Source of the DNA: Falsiroseomonas oleicola | Lineage (GTDB): Bacteria; Pseudomonadota; Alphaproteobacteria; Acetobacterales; Acetobacteraceae | NCBI RefSeq assembly: GCF_019029495.1 | Contig: NZ_JAERQM010000002.1 | Location: 62,001 to 126,000, forward strand | Length of the DNA stretch: 64,000 nt | Reading direction: 5' to 3' | Part shown: positions 31,721-40,906 of the stretch, one piece after another | How positions within the stretch are numbered: position 1 is the first letter of the stretch | Layout: each line of letters begins with the position of its first letter | Program-made: the position numbers and the translations under genes | Notes under the pieces: generated by a model | Databases searched by the model: none | Told to the model about the DNA's origin: nothing | Seen by the model: the letters and a program-made list of their open reading frames with translations, nothing else

Positions 31721-33348
31721 TCCACCCGGATTTCCCGCACCTGCACCTGGTTGTCCGCCCGGTGCGTCACCGTCACCCCGGCCCGGTGCGCCCAGGGGAT
31801 CATCATGTGATACATCGGGATGTGGCCGAGATCGGCATTGTGCAGCGCATGCGCCTGGCGGATCAGGCCGCGCCGCGCCTCCGGGTCCTGTTCCGCGTCG
31901 ATGCGCGGGATCAGCGCGTCGAAGGCGGGGTTGGACCAGCCGCCGGCATTCCAGGTCGCCGCCCTGCCCACGGCGCGGGAGGCCATGACGGCGCGGATCG
32001 TGTAGCTGGCATCGAAGGTCGGCACGCCCCAGGACAGCGCATACATCATCGGCTCCTGCCGCCGGATGCGCTGGGAGAACTGGGCATTGGGCAGGATGTT
32101 GAGCTGCGCCCGGATGCCGACGCGGGCCAGCATGCCGGCCACCGCCTGGCAGGCCTCGTCATAGGTGCCGGTCGGGCATTCGAAGGGCACCGAGAAGCCG
32201 TTCGGATAGCCCGCCTCGGCCAGCAGCGCGCGCGACCGCGCCGGGTCGTGGGGCAGGCGCCGATCCGCCTCGGCCGACCAGCCATTGACGAATTGCGTCC
32301 ACATGCTGGCCGTGGGCACGCCCTGGCCACGAAGCGTGGTGCGGCGCATCGCCTCCACATCCAGCGCATGGGCGATGGCCTGGCGCACCCGCAGGTCCTT
32401 GAAGGGATTGCGGCCGCGCACATCGGACCCGGCCAGCTCCTCCACATCCTGGCGCAGGCCGAGCCAGACGGTGCGGTTCTCCTGCCCCTCCAGGATGCGC
32501 AGGCGCGGGTCGCGCCGGATGCGGGCGACATCCTGCACCGGCACGACATGCACCATGTCCACCTCACCGGACAGCAGGGCGGCGACGCGCGTCGCATCCG
32601 AATTCAGGGTGATGTGGTGGTATTCGGTGACGTTGCCGCCCGCCTGGCCGTTGCTTCCCTGGCCATTGCCCCACCAGTTCGGGTTGCGGACCATGACGGT
32701 GCGCTGCTCGGCCTCCCGGCTCCGGATCACGAAGGGGCCGGTGCCATTGGCGTTGCGGACGGTGAAGGTCTCCTCCCGCTGCGCGAAGTTCTGCGGCGCG
32801 GTGGCGCGGTTCGCCTCCGACCAGCCGCGATCCATCATCAGCACGCGGGTCAGCTTGTCCGGCACCACCGGGTCGGGCACGCGGGTCACGATATCGACCG
32901 TCAGCGCGTCCACCGCGACGACGGAGGCCACGGTGTCGACATAGATGCCGTAGTTGGAGGTGGGGGTCAGCGCCCGGGTGATGCTGAACACCACGTCGTC
33001 GGAATCGAAGGTCTCGCCGCCGGCGAAGCGCACATCCGGGCGCAGGTGGAAGCGCCAGCGCGTGGCTTCCACCTGTTCCCAGCGCAGCGCCAGGCCGGGC
33101 TGCACCTTCAGGTCGTCGGCGCGATGCGTCAGGGTCTCATAGACCTGGCTGACCACGAGGTAGGTGAACAGCGCATTGGTCGCATGCGGGTCCAGCGTCG
33201 CGGCATCGACGCTGGTGGCCATGCGGAAGACCCGGGCCGGCGTGTTGCCCTGCGCCGCCGCGCTTTGTGCGCCCGCCACCTGCGCGGCCAGCGCCAGGCC
33301 TGCCGCGATTGTCCAGATCCGTCCCGCCCGCTGCATCGCAAACCCCAT
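31717..33348 (-). CDS. ABC transporter solute-binding protein, family 5
   Basis: This 543-residue protein has a signal peptide (RIWTIAAGLALAAQVAGAQ) and the family 5 pattern: FRMATSVDAATLDPHATNAL, RFHLRPDVRFAGGETFDSDD and DLRVRQAIAHALDVEAMRR. It would bind peptides, opines or similar solutes in the periplasm and deliver them to an ABC permease. No permease or ATPase genes are adjacent, so its transporter is encoded elsewhere. The ATG at 33348 is used; one at 33336 would also keep the signal. Confidence 0.9.
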   Translation of the reverse strand: MGFAMQRAGRIWTIAAGLALAAQVAGAQSAAAQGNTPARVFRMATSVDAATLDPHATNALFTYLVVSQVYETLTHRADDLKVQPGLALRWEQVEATRWRFHLRPDVRFAGGETFDSDDVVFSITRALTPTSNYGIYVDTVASVVAVDALTVDIVTRVPDPVVPDKLTRVLMMDRGWSEANRATAPQNFAQREETFTVRNANGTGPFVIRSREAEQRTVMVRNPNWWGNGQGSNGQAGGNVTEYHHITLNSDATRVAALLSGEVDMVHVVPVQDVARIRRDPRLRILEGQENRTVWLGLRQDVEELAGSDVRGRNPFKDLRVRQAIAHALDVEAMRRTTLRGQGVPTASMWTQFVNGWSAEADRRLPHDPARSRALLAEAGYPNGFSVPFECPTGTYDEACQAVAGMLARVGIRAQLNILPNAQFSQRIRRQEPMMYALSWGVPTFDASYTIRAVMASRAVGRAATWNAGGWSNPAFDALIPRIDAEQDPEARRGLIRQAHALHNADLGHIPMYHMMIPWAHRAGVTVTHRADNQVQVREIRVD

Positions 33349-33488
33349 GTCTCGAAGGCGAACAGACTGCGCAATGGCCGGCGCAAGGGCAAGCGCGCCG
33401 TCGTGATGGGTCTGTCCGTCCGTCCGTCCTATTTTAAGAACTTCTGCGTTAGGGGAGGGGTGCGCCCCGCGCGGTAGGAATCCCCCGG

Positions 33489-34310
33489 TTGCAGCCTGAC
33501 CCAGCCCTGGCCCTCCACAATGTCCGGCGCCTCGGCCAAGGACCCCTGCGCATCCTCCTGGCCCATGGCTATGGGTGCGACCAGTCCATCTGGCGCCTTG
33601 TGGCCCCGCTGCTGGCGCGGGATTTCGAGGTGGTGCTGTTCGACCATGTCGGCGCCGGCAGCGCCACCGCCCTTTACGATCCGCATCGCCATGCCGGGCT
33701 CCAGGGCTATGCCGAGGATGTGCTGGCGATCTGCCGGGCGCTGGGGCCGGAGCCGCTGGTCTTCGTCGGTCATTCCGTCAGCGCCAGCATCGGCGTGCTG
33801 GCCGCGGCGATGGCGCCGGAATGCTTCGCCCGGCTGGTTCTGCTGACGCCCTCGCCACGCTACATCAATGACGGCGACTATATCGGCGGCTTCACGGCGG
33901 AGGATATCGAATCGCTGCTGGCGCTGCTGGAGGCGGACCAGGAGGGTTGGGCCGCCGCCATGGCGCCCACCGTCATGGGCAACCCCGACCGCCCTGCACT
34001 GGCGGAGGAGCTGGAGGCGCGCTTCTGCAGGCTGGACCCCGCCGTGGCGCTCAGCTTCGCCCGCGTCACCTTCACCGCCGACAACCGCGCCGACCTGGCA
34101 CGGGTCCGGACCCGGACGCTGGTCCTGCAATGCGAGGATGATTCCCTTGCGCCCGCCGGCGTCGGCAGCTTCGTGCGCGACCGGCTGCCCAACGGGTCGC
34201 TGCAGACTCTGGCCGTTGCCGGCCATTGCCCGCATCTCTCGGCCCCGGTCGAAACCGCGGCCGCGATCCGCGCCTTCCTGGCCGACCATGTCCAATCGGA
34301 TCGGAGGTGA
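33489..34310 (+). CDS. RsbQ-like alpha/beta hydrolase
   Basis: The 273-residue product starts with TTG and closely matches the RsbQ/KAI2-type subgroup: ILLAHGYGCDQSIWR, FDHVGAGSATALYD, the nucleophile elbow FVGHSVSAS with Ser96, then Asp in CEDDSLAP and His in AGHCPHLS. In Bacillus RsbQ is needed for energy-stress activation of the phosphatase RsbP, probably through a small hydrophobic ligand. Here it is followed 2 bp later by a PAS/kinase-like gene rather than RsbP, implying a similar ligand-sensing partnership. The TTG start follows a weak AGGAA. Confidence 0.87.
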   Translation: MQPDPALALHNVRRLGQGPLRILLAHGYGCDQSIWRLVAPLLARDFEVVLFDHVGAGSATALYDPHRHAGLQGYAEDVLAICRALGPEPLVFVGHSVSASIGVLAAAMAPECFARLVLLTPSPRYINDGDYIGGFTAEDIESLLALLEADQEGWAAAMAPTVMGNPDRPALAEELEARFCRLDPAVALSFARVTFTADNRADLARVRTRTLVLQCEDDSLAPAGVGSFVRDRLPNGSLQTLAVAGHCPHLSAPVETAAAIRAFLADHVQSDRR

Positions 34311-34312
34311 CC

Positions 34313-35467
34313 ATGCCGCAGGGCGTGCTGGTGGAGAATCTCCAGGATTTCTATGAGGATGCACCCTGTGGCTACCTGTCCTGGCGGATCGAGGATGGTG
34401 CCTTGCTCCGGGCCAACCGGACCTTGCTGCGCTGGATCGGGCCGTGGGAGGCCATCAAGGGCGCCGGGCGCTTCCGCGACCTGCTGACCCCGCCCGGCCG
34501 GATCATGCACGAAACCCGCCACACGCCCCGGCTGCGGGCAGGCGGGGCGGTGGAGGCGGTGGCGCTGGAACTGGCCTGTGCCGATGGCCAGCGCCTGCCG
34601 GTTCTGGCGCATTCCCAGCTTCTGGCAGATGGCCCCGATGGCGGGTCCGTGGTGCGCACCTCCCTGTTCGACGCCACCGTGTATCGCCGTTACGAGGAAG
34701 GGCTGGTCGCGGCGCGGCGACGGGCGGAGCAGGCGGAGGCCGAGGCCCGCCGGGCGCTGGTGGCGGCCGAGGCGGCGGCGCGGGCCAAGACCGGCTTCCT
34801 GGCGGCGATGAACCATGAATTCCGCACGCCGATCGGCATCGTCTCCGGCTTCACCGGACTGCTGCGGGCGGAGGCGGAGGCCGGCGGGCCGGGTGCCGCG
34901 CGACTCGACTGGCTGCGCGATGTGGAGGCAGCCTCCGAGCACCTGCTGGTGCTGCTGGAGGATGCGACGCTCTTCGCCCGGCTGGATGACATGGCGCGCC
35001 GCATGGTGGTGCGGCCGGTGGCGCTGCGCCGCCTGGTCGATTCGGCCATGGTGCTGGCCGCGCCGGTGCTTCAGCGGCTGGGCATTCATGCCAGCGCACC
35101 GGATGTGGAGGGCGCGCCCAGCCTCCGCGCCGATCCGGCCCTGGCGGCGGAGGCGCTGGCCTGCGGGCTGCGCGAGATGGCGCGGATGGCACCGCAGGGC
35201 GCGCATATCCTGATCGAGAATGCGTTCGAAGGCGGGCTGGCCAGCATCCGACTGACCTGCCCGAAGCTGGAGATGGGCGAGGCCGCCCTGGCCGATCTGC
35301 GCGCACCGCTGGCCCCTTCCGCCCTGCTGTCGCGTGGGCTGCAAGGCTCCGGCCTTGCCATCGCGGTGGCCCAGCGCATCGCGGAACTGCACCAGGGCAG
35401 CCTGCGGATCGAGGCGCCGCCGCTGGGCGGGCTGATGCTGGCGCTGGACCTGCCGCAGGAAAGCTGA
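34313..35467 (+). CDS. PAS-type sensor with HisKA and a degenerate ATPase domain
   Basis: GGAGGT overlapping the previous stop sets the ATG at 34313. The 384-residue protein has an N-terminal PAS-like region (FYEDAPCGYLSWRIEDGALL), a coiled coil rich in Ala/Glu/Arg (~130-157), an H box AAMNHEFRTPIGIV with His168, and a C-terminal part ending GLQGSGLAIAVAQRIAELHQ and GSLRIEAPPLGG. The H box and the final G box are kinase-like, but a clear N box and DxGxG are not visible, so ATP use is uncertain. It is probably soluble. Coupling to an RsbQ-like hydrolase suggests it senses the hydrolase's product. Confidence 0.75.
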   Translation: MPQGVLVENLQDFYEDAPCGYLSWRIEDGALLRANRTLLRWIGPWEAIKGAGRFRDLLTPPGRIMHETRHTPRLRAGGAVEAVALELACADGQRLPVLAHSQLLADGPDGGSVVRTSLFDATVYRRYEEGLVAARRRAEQAEAEARRALVAAEAAARAKTGFLAAMNHEFRTPIGIVSGFTGLLRAEAEAGGPGAARLDWLRDVEAASEHLLVLLEDATLFARLDDMARRMVVRPVALRRLVDSAMVLAAPVLQRLGIHASAPDVEGAPSLRADPALAAEALACGLREMARMAPQGAHILIENAFEGGLASIRLTCPKLEMGEAALADLRAPLAPSALLSRGLQGSGLAIAVAQRIAELHQGSLRIEAPPLGGLMLALDLPQES

Positions 35468-35567
35468 ACCGCGGGCGCTGAACCGCCCTCCGACAAGGCA
35501 TCGCAATTCCCACCAGCCATGCCTATATTACAGCCAGGAAACCCAACCGGAGCCACGGAACCCCAAC

Positions 35568-36548
35568 ATGCGCCGCAAAGCATCCATTCTCGCCGCCGTC
35601 GCCGTCGTGGCGCTGGCGCTCGCCCCGGCCTTCGCGGAAGCGCGCCGTGGTGGTGGTTTCTCCTCCGGCAGCCGCGGCGCGCGCACCTATCAGGCGCCGC
35701 CTCCGACCTCCACCGCCCCCGGCGGTGCGACGCAGATGCAGCGCACCCAGGCCGCGCCGACCGCCGCGACGGCCGGCGCCGCCACGGCTGGCACGGCCGC
35801 GGCCGGTGCCGCCGCCGCGCGCACCGGCATGCGGGGTGGGCTGATGGGTGGCCTGCTCGGCGCTGGTTTGTTCGGCATGTTCCTGGGTGCCGGCCTGTTC
35901 GGCGGCCTGGGCGGCTTCGCCTCCATCCTCGGCCTGCTGCTTCAGGTGGCGCTGATCGGTGGCGTGATCTGGCTGGTGATGCGCATGATCCGCGGCCGCC
36001 GCGAGGCGACTGCGGGCGGCCCGCCCAATGCCTATGCGCGCGACATGCAGCAGGGCGTCGGCCCACGGCCGATGACCGGTGGTACCATGGGCGCGCCGCG
36101 CGGCGCGATGCCGGCCGCGGCCGAGCCCGAGGTGGCCACCCAGCCGTTGCAGATCGTCGAATCCGACTACCAGGAATTCGAGCAGAACCTGCACGCGGTG
36201 AACGACGCCTGGACCCGCCAGGACCTGGAGGCGCTGCGCCGTCTGTCGACGCCGGAGATGACCAACTACTTCGCCAATGACCTGAAGGACCTGCGCGCCC
36301 GCGGCTGGACCAATGCGACCAGCGGCACGCAGCTTCTTGCCGGCGACCTCTCCGAGGCCTGGCAGGAGAATGGCCAGCATTTCGCCACGGTGGCGATGCG
36401 CTATTCCATCGTCGACGTGACCACGGACGCCGCCGGCAAGGTGGTCGAGGGTGATGCCACGGCGCCGCAGACGGTGACGGAACTGCTGACCTATACCCGC
36501 TTCCCGGGCGAGGCCTGGCGCCTGTCGGCGATCCAGCAGACCGCCTGA
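35568..36548 (+). CDS. Tim44-like domain protein
   Basis: The 326-residue protein has an N-terminal signal or anchor (ILAAVAVVALALAPAFAEA), a low-complexity Ala/Thr/Gly-rich linker, a Gly-rich hydrophobic segment (GLLGAGLFGMFLGAGLFGGL) with a following membrane helix (LLQVALIGGVIWLVMRMI), and a C-terminal Tim44-like domain from ESDYQEFEQNLHAVNDAW to TYTRFPGEAWRLSAIQQ. Bacterial homologues (TimA) are membrane associated. The role is not settled. ARRGGGFSSGSRG resembles related secreted forms. Confidence 0.88.
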   Translation: MRRKASILAAVAVVALALAPAFAEARRGGGFSSGSRGARTYQAPPPTSTAPGGATQMQRTQAAPTAATAGAATAGTAAAGAAAARTGMRGGLMGGLLGAGLFGMFLGAGLFGGLGGFASILGLLLQVALIGGVIWLVMRMIRGRREATAGGPPNAYARDMQQGVGPRPMTGGTMGAPRGAMPAAAEPEVATQPLQIVESDYQEFEQNLHAVNDAWTRQDLEALRRLSTPEMTNYFANDLKDLRARGWTNATSGTQLLAGDLSEAWQENGQHFATVAMRYSIVDVTTDAAGKVVEGDATAPQTVTELLTYTRFPGEAWRLSAIQQTA

Positions 36549-36555
36549 ATCCCCG

Positions 36556-36584
36556 GGGCGAAGGGGCGAAAACCCCCTTCGCCC
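36556..36584. terminator. Hairpin after the Tim44-like gene
   Basis: GGGCGAAGGGG and CCCCTTCGCCC form a perfect 11-bp stem with a 7-base loop, starting 8 bp after the stop codon. No T run follows, so it may end transcription with Rho or protect the mRNA. Further down, GGCGCA/TGCGCC near 36641-36660 forms a smaller hairpin ahead of rplY. Confidence 0.5.
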
Positions 36585-36712
36585 TGGACTCCGCACCCTG
36601 CATCGGCTAGGCGTCCCCGCTGCGTCGGCACCCCTGGAGGCCGGCGCATTTTCTTTGCGCCCATCCCGCCGGCAACGGCGAGGGGCGCATTCATTCTTGA
36701 AGGAGCCTGGCA

Positions 36713-37408
36713 ATGGTCCAGACAGTGCGGATCGAAGCCGTGGCGCGCGCAGATGCAGGTAAGGGGGCAGCGCGCGCGACCCGGCGGGAGGGGCTGGTCC
36801 CCGGTGTTGTGTATGGTGCGAAGCAGGCGGCGACGCTGGTGGCCTTCGACCCGCGCGACATCATGAAGGAACTCACCAAGGGTGGCTGGCAGTCGCACCT
36901 CTATGAGGTCGTCGTGAAGGACGGCCCGACCGAGCGCACCATCATGCGCGAGGTGCAGTTCCACCCGGTGACGGATCGCCCCATCCACATCGACTTCCAG
37001 CGCGTGGCCCCCGGTGCGCGTATCCGCGTCCGCGTGCCGGTGGTGTTCCTGAACGAGGAAACCTCGGTCGGCATCAAGGCCGGTGGCGTGCTGAACGTGG
37101 TCCGCCGCGAGGTTGAGGTTCTGGCCGAGACCGACAAGGTGCCGGACCAGTTCGAGATCGACCTGGCCGAGGCCAAGATCGGCGACGGCCTGCGCTGGTC
37201 CGCCATCAAGGACCATCAGGGTGCGCGCCCCGGCATCGCCGGCCGCGACTTCATGATCGCCTCGATCGCCGCGCCGACCATCGACGAGAGCCTGGCCCCC
37301 GTTGTGGTCGCCGCGCCGGAGCCGGTGAAGGGCAAGGGCAAGGCCCCGGCCAAGGCCGCCGCCAAGCCGGCCGCCGCGGCCCCCGCCGCGCCCGCCAAGA
37401 AGAAGTGA
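36713..37408 (+). CDS. rplY: 50S ribosomal protein L25/Ctc
   Basis: The 231-residue protein binds 5S rRNA. The N-terminal L25 domain has RADAGKGAARATRREGLVPG and VVYGAKQAATLVAFDPRDI. The C-terminal TL5/Ctc domain has HPVTDRPIHIDFQRV and VPVVFLNEETSVGIKAGGVL. A Lys/Ala/Pro tail follows, common in alphaproteobacteria. GAAGGAGCC precedes the ATG. It is followed by pth, the standard bacterial order ctc-pth-ychF. Confidence 0.96.
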   Translation: MVQTVRIEAVARADAGKGAARATRREGLVPGVVYGAKQAATLVAFDPRDIMKELTKGGWQSHLYEVVVKDGPTERTIMREVQFHPVTDRPIHIDFQRVAPGARIRVRVPVVFLNEETSVGIKAGGVLNVVRREVEVLAETDKVPDQFEIDLAEAKIGDGLRWSAIKDHQGARPGIAGRDFMIASIAAPTIDESLAPVVVAAPEPVKGKGKAPAKAAAKPAAAAPAAPAKKK

Positions 37409-37414
37409 TCAGCC

Positions 37415-37450
37415 GGAGCGCGACCTGCCCGGAAGGGCGGATCGCGCTCC
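37415..37450. promoter_or_regulatory. Hairpin between rplY and pth
   Basis: GGAGCGCGA and TCGCGCTCC pair over 9 bp, and inside them GCCC/GGGC closes a GGAA tetraloop. There is no T run. It may attenuate or process the rplY-pth transcript rather than end it. Confidence 0.4.
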
Positions 37451-37476
37451 ACTGACAGCAAAAGGGGTCCGTCGCT

Positions 37477-38052
37477 GTGGCGCTGCTTTGGGTCGGCCTC
37501 GGCAATCCGGGGCAGGAACATGCGCGGCAGCGCCACAACATCGGCTTCATGGCGATGGACGCCATCGCCCGGCGCCACGGTTTTTCGGCCTGGCGCAAGC
37601 GCTTCAAGGGGCAGGTGGCGGAGGGCATGCTCGGCGGCCAGAAGATCCTGGCCCTGAAGCCCGAGACCTATATGAATGCGAGTGGCGACGCCGTGCAGCA
37701 GGCCGCGGCCTTCCTGAAGCTGGGCACGCCCGATATCTGGGCCTTCCACGACGAGCTGGACCTGGCGCCCGGCAAGCTCAAGGTGAAGAAGGGCGGCGGC
37801 ACCGCCGGCCATAACGGGCTGCGCGACATGCAGCGCGCCTTCGGCAATGCGGATTTCTGGCGCGTCCGCCTCGGCATCGGCCATCCCGGCCACAAGGACC
37901 GCGTCACCGGCCATGTGCTCGGCAATTTCGCCAAGGTGGAAACCTGGGTGGAACCGCTGCTGGATGCGGTGGCCGATGCCGCGCCGCTGCTCGCGGAGGG
38001 CCAGCACGAGGCCTTCATGACGCGCGTGGCGCTGTTGACGCAGGAAGGATGA
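37477..38052 (+). CDS. pth: Peptidyl-tRNA hydrolase
   Basis: The 191-residue enzyme frees tRNA from stalled peptidyl-tRNA. It starts with GTG and shows [20 protein letters not shown] with catalytic His20, [14 protein letters not shown] with the conserved Asn, [19 protein letters not shown] with the Asp partner, and GHNGLRDM. Length and motifs are normal. It is downstream of rplY and its stop overlaps the next gene (ATGA). Confidence 0.96.
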   Translation: MALLWVGLGNPGQEHARQRHNIGFMAMDAIARRHGFSAWRKRFKGQVAEGMLGGQKILALKPETYMNASGDAVQQAAAFLKLGTPDIWAFHDELDLAPGKLKVKKGGGTAGHNGLRDMQRAFGNADFWRVRLGIGHPGHKDRVTGHVLGNFAKVETWVEPLLDAVADAAPLLAEGQHEAFMTRVALLTQEG

Positions 38053-38537
38053 CTCCGATGAGCGGCCTGGACGAAGACAGCGTGTTCGACGGCGATTTCG
38101 GCGGCCCCGGCCCCGAGGATTTTGCCAATGGCGCCGCCGCCCTGGCCGCCGGGCTGATCCGCGAAGCCCAGGGCCTTGCCCAGGCCGCCGCCGCGCTGCG
38201 CAGCGTCGCCGCGCCGAACGCGCCCGGCGTTCCGGGTGGCGAGCCGGTGTCCGACATCCGCCGCCAGCGCATGGTGCTGCACACCGCCGGAGAGGCCGCG
38301 ATGCGCGCCGCCCTGGCGCTGGATGCCGCGGCCCTGCTGGCTGAATCCCGCGCGCCGGCCGAACAGGCCGCCCGCATCGCGGAGGCAGCCAAGAAGGTCG
38401 GGCTGCCGCCCGCCACCCTCGCCCCCTTCCTGCGCAGCGCGGCGCTGGATTTTCGGACGGATGACGCGGCGGCCCGCATCGCCGCCTCCACCCTCGCCAA
38501 CGACCTCTGCGCGCTGCTCGACGCCGCTTCCAGCTGA
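38049..38537 (+). CDS. Hypothetical helical protein between pth and ychF
   Basis: The ATG lies inside the pth stop codon, so translation is coupled; a second ATG at 38058 is possible. The 162-residue product is Ala-rich and all-helical in appearance, with no signal or membrane segment. I see no known motif. Its operon position suggests a translation-linked or housekeeping role, but that is only context. Confidence 0.6.
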   Translation: MTPMSGLDEDSVFDGDFGGPGPEDFANGAAALAAGLIREAQGLAQAAAALRSVAAPNAPGVPGGEPVSDIRRQRMVLHTAGEAAMRAALALDAAALLAESRAPAEQAARIAEAAKKVGLPPATLAPFLRSAALDFRTDDAAARIAASTLANDLCALLDAASS

Positions 38538-38551
38538 ACGGATAACTTCCC

Positions 38552-39646
38552 ATGGGTTTCAACTGCGGCATCGTCGGCCTGCCCAATGTCGGCAAGTCCA
38601 CGCTTTTCAACGCGCTGACGGCCACCGCCAGCGCCCAGGCGGCGAATTATCCCTTCTGCACCATCGAGCCGAATGTCGGCCGCGTGGCGGTCCCGGACCC
38701 GCGCCTGGCGGTGCTGTCCAAGGTGGGCAAGTCGCAGAAGATCGTGCCGACCAGCCTGGAATTCGTCGACATCGCCGGCCTGGTGCGCGGCGCCTCCAAG
38801 GGCGAGGGGCTGGGCAACCAGTTCCTGGCGAACATCCGGGAGGTGGACGCCATCGTCCATGTGCTGCGCTGCTTCGAGGATGACGACGTCACCCATGTGG
38901 AGGGCAATGTCGATCCGGTGCGGGATGCCGAGACGGTCGAGACGGAGCTGATGCTCGCCGACCTGGACAGCCTGGAGAAGCGCGCCTACGGCCTGAACAA
39001 GCGCGCCCGCGGCGGCGACAAGGAGGCCAGCGCGCAGCTTGCGCTGATCGAGCCGATCCTGGCCGCCCTGACCGAGGGCCGCGCCGCCCGCACGGCGATC
39101 CCGAAGGGCGAGGAGGAGGCGGTGCGCCGGCTTCAGCTCATGACCAGCAAGCCCGTGCTCTACGTCTGCAATGTGGAGGAATCCTCCGCCGCCACCGGCA
39201 ATGCGCATTCGGAAAAGGTCTTCGCGATGGCGAAGGCGCAGGGTGCCAAGGCGGTGATCGTCTCCGCCGCCATCGAGGCCGAGATCAGCATGATGGCCGA
39301 GGCCGACCGGGCCGAGTTCCTGGAAAGCCTCGGTCTCGGCGATAGCGGGCTCGATCGCATCATCCGCGCGGGCTACGAGCTACTCGGCCTGATCACCTAC
39401 TTCACCGTGGGGCCGAAGGAGACGCGGGCCTGGACCATCACCCGCGGCACCAAGGCCCCGGGCGCGGCCGGCGTCATCCATGGCGATTTCGAGCGCGGCT
39501 TCATCGCCTGCGAGACCACCGCCTATGACGACTATACCAGCCTCGGCGGCGAGCAGGGCGCCAAGGAAGCCGGCAGGATGCGCGTCGAGGGCAAGGAATA
39601 CGTGGTGAAGGACGGCGACGTCCTGCTGTTCCGCTTCAACGTTTGA
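38552..39646 (+). CDS. ychF: Redox-regulated ATPase YchF (OLA1)
   Basis: The 364-residue P-loop protein of the Obg-like family begins [20 protein letters not shown], contains [20 protein letters not shown] (G3 and switch), the NVEE replacement of NKxD (YVCNVEESS) that gives ATP preference, and a C-terminal TGS domain ([29 protein letters not shown]). It binds ribosomes and is involved in stress responses. It ends the rplY-pth-hypothetical-ychF group. Confidence 0.96.
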   Translation: MGFNCGIVGLPNVGKSTLFNALTATASAQAANYPFCTIEPNVGRVAVPDPRLAVLSKVGKSQKIVPTSLEFVDIAGLVRGASKGEGLGNQFLANIREVDAIVHVLRCFEDDDVTHVEGNVDPVRDAETVETELMLADLDSLEKRAYGLNKRARGGDKEASAQLALIEPILAALTEGRAARTAIPKGEEEAVRRLQLMTSKPVLYVCNVEESSAATGNAHSEKVFAMAKAQGAKAVIVSAAIEAEISMMAEADRAEFLESLGLGDSGLDRIIRAGYELLGLITYFTVGPKETRAWTITRGTKAPGAAGVIHGDFERGFIACETTAYDDYTSLGGEQGAKEAGRMRVEGKEYVVKDGDVLLFRFNV

Positions 39647-39799
39647 AGATTTTCTTGTCCTCAGACGCCGGCGCGCGCATCCGCGCGCTTGGCTTCGTCA
39701 CGCCGAAGGCGTGCCTTTGGCACGACGCATGAGCGGCGGCGCCCATTCGGGCGCTCGCCCGCCTGCGGCGGGCGCAGGTCGTGCTTCAGGAGATGCGGC

Positions 39800-40906
39800 A
39801 TGATCCAGTCCTTCGAGATCTTCCTGGCCACCGCCCCCGGCCTGGAACCCCTGCTGTTCGAGGAAGTCCGCACCAAGGGTTTCAAGCGCCCCAAGGCGGT
39901 GCCGGGCGGCGTGACCATCGCGGGTGGCTGGCCGGAAGTCTGGCGCGCCAATCTCTGGCTGCGCGGCGCTGGGCGCGTGCTGGCGCGGATCGACAGTTTC
40001 CGGGCGGTGCATCTGGCGCAGCTCGACGCCAAGGCGCGGCGGGTGGACTGGGCCAGCGTGCTGCGCGCCGATGTGCCCTTCCGGGTGGAGGCGAGCTGCG
40101 CCGCATCCCGCATCTACCATTCCGGCGCCGCGGCGCAGCGGATCGAGACGGCGATTCGGGAGACGCTGGGCGCGAAGCCGTCGGAGGACGGCGTGCTGGT
40201 GATGGTCCGGCTGGAGAACGACCAGTGCACCATCAGCGTCGATACATCGGGGGAGCCGCTGCACAAGCGTGGCTACAAGGAAGCGATCAACCCGGCGCCG
40301 CTGCGCGAGACCATGGCCTCGCTGTTCCTGCAGGCCTGCGGCCATGACGGCACGGAGCCGGTGGTGGACCCGATGTGCGGCGCCGGCACCTTCGTCATCG
40401 AGGCGGCGGAGATCACCGCGCGGCTGAATCCCGGCCGGTCCCGCGCCTTCGCCTTTGAGCGCCTCGCGAGTTTCGACGACGCGGCCTGGCAGGCGATGCG
40501 CGCGGTGCGCCGCGCCCCGGCCTCGGCCGCGCGCTGCCATGGCCGGGACCGCGATGCGGGCGCCATCGCGATGAGCCGGGCCAATGCGGAACGTGCCGGC
40601 GTCGCCGAGAACACCGATTTCGCCCAGGCGCCGATCAGCGAGCTGACCCCGCCGGAAGGCCCGCCGGGCCTCGTCATGGTCAACCCGCCCTATGGCAGCC
40701 GGATGGGGGAGGGCACGGACCTCGCGCCCCTCTACGCCGCCTTCGGCCAGGTGATGCTGCGGCGCTTCGCCGGCTGGCGCGTCGGCATGGTGACCAGCGA
40801 GCCGAAGCTGGCCCATGCGACGCGGCTGCCCTTCCTGCCGAACACCGCGCCGGTGCCGCATGGCGGGCTGCGGGTCGCGCTGTACCGGACGCTGCCGCTG
40901 GCGTGA
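39800..40906 (+). CDS. THUMP-domain class I rRNA methyltransferase (RlmL/YcbY N-half type)
   Basis: The 368-residue protein has an N-terminal ferredoxin-like/THUMP region (IFLATAPGLEPLLFEEVRTK) and a C-terminal SAM methyltransferase with DPMCGAGTFVIEAAEI (SAM loop) and the catalytic VNPPYGSRMG. LHKRGYKEAINPAPLRETMA is diagnostic of the RlmL/TrmN6 group that makes m2G in RNA, probably 23S G2445. It lacks the RlmK half found in E. coli. The ATG at 39800 follows CAGGAG. The ~150-bp gap before it has short repeats but no gene. Confidence 0.9.
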   Translation: MIQSFEIFLATAPGLEPLLFEEVRTKGFKRPKAVPGGVTIAGGWPEVWRANLWLRGAGRVLARIDSFRAVHLAQLDAKARRVDWASVLRADVPFRVEASCAASRIYHSGAAAQRIETAIRETLGAKPSEDGVLVMVRLENDQCTISVDTSGEPLHKRGYKEAINPAPLRETMASLFLQACGHDGTEPVVDPMCGAGTFVIEAAEITARLNPGRSRAFAFERLASFDDAAWQAMRAVRRAPASAARCHGRDRDAGAIAMSRANAERAGVAENTDFAQAPISELTPPEGPPGLVMVNPPYGSRMGEGTDLAPLYAAFGQVMLRRFAGWRVGMVTSEPKLAHATRLPFLPNTAPVPHGGLRVALYRTLPLA

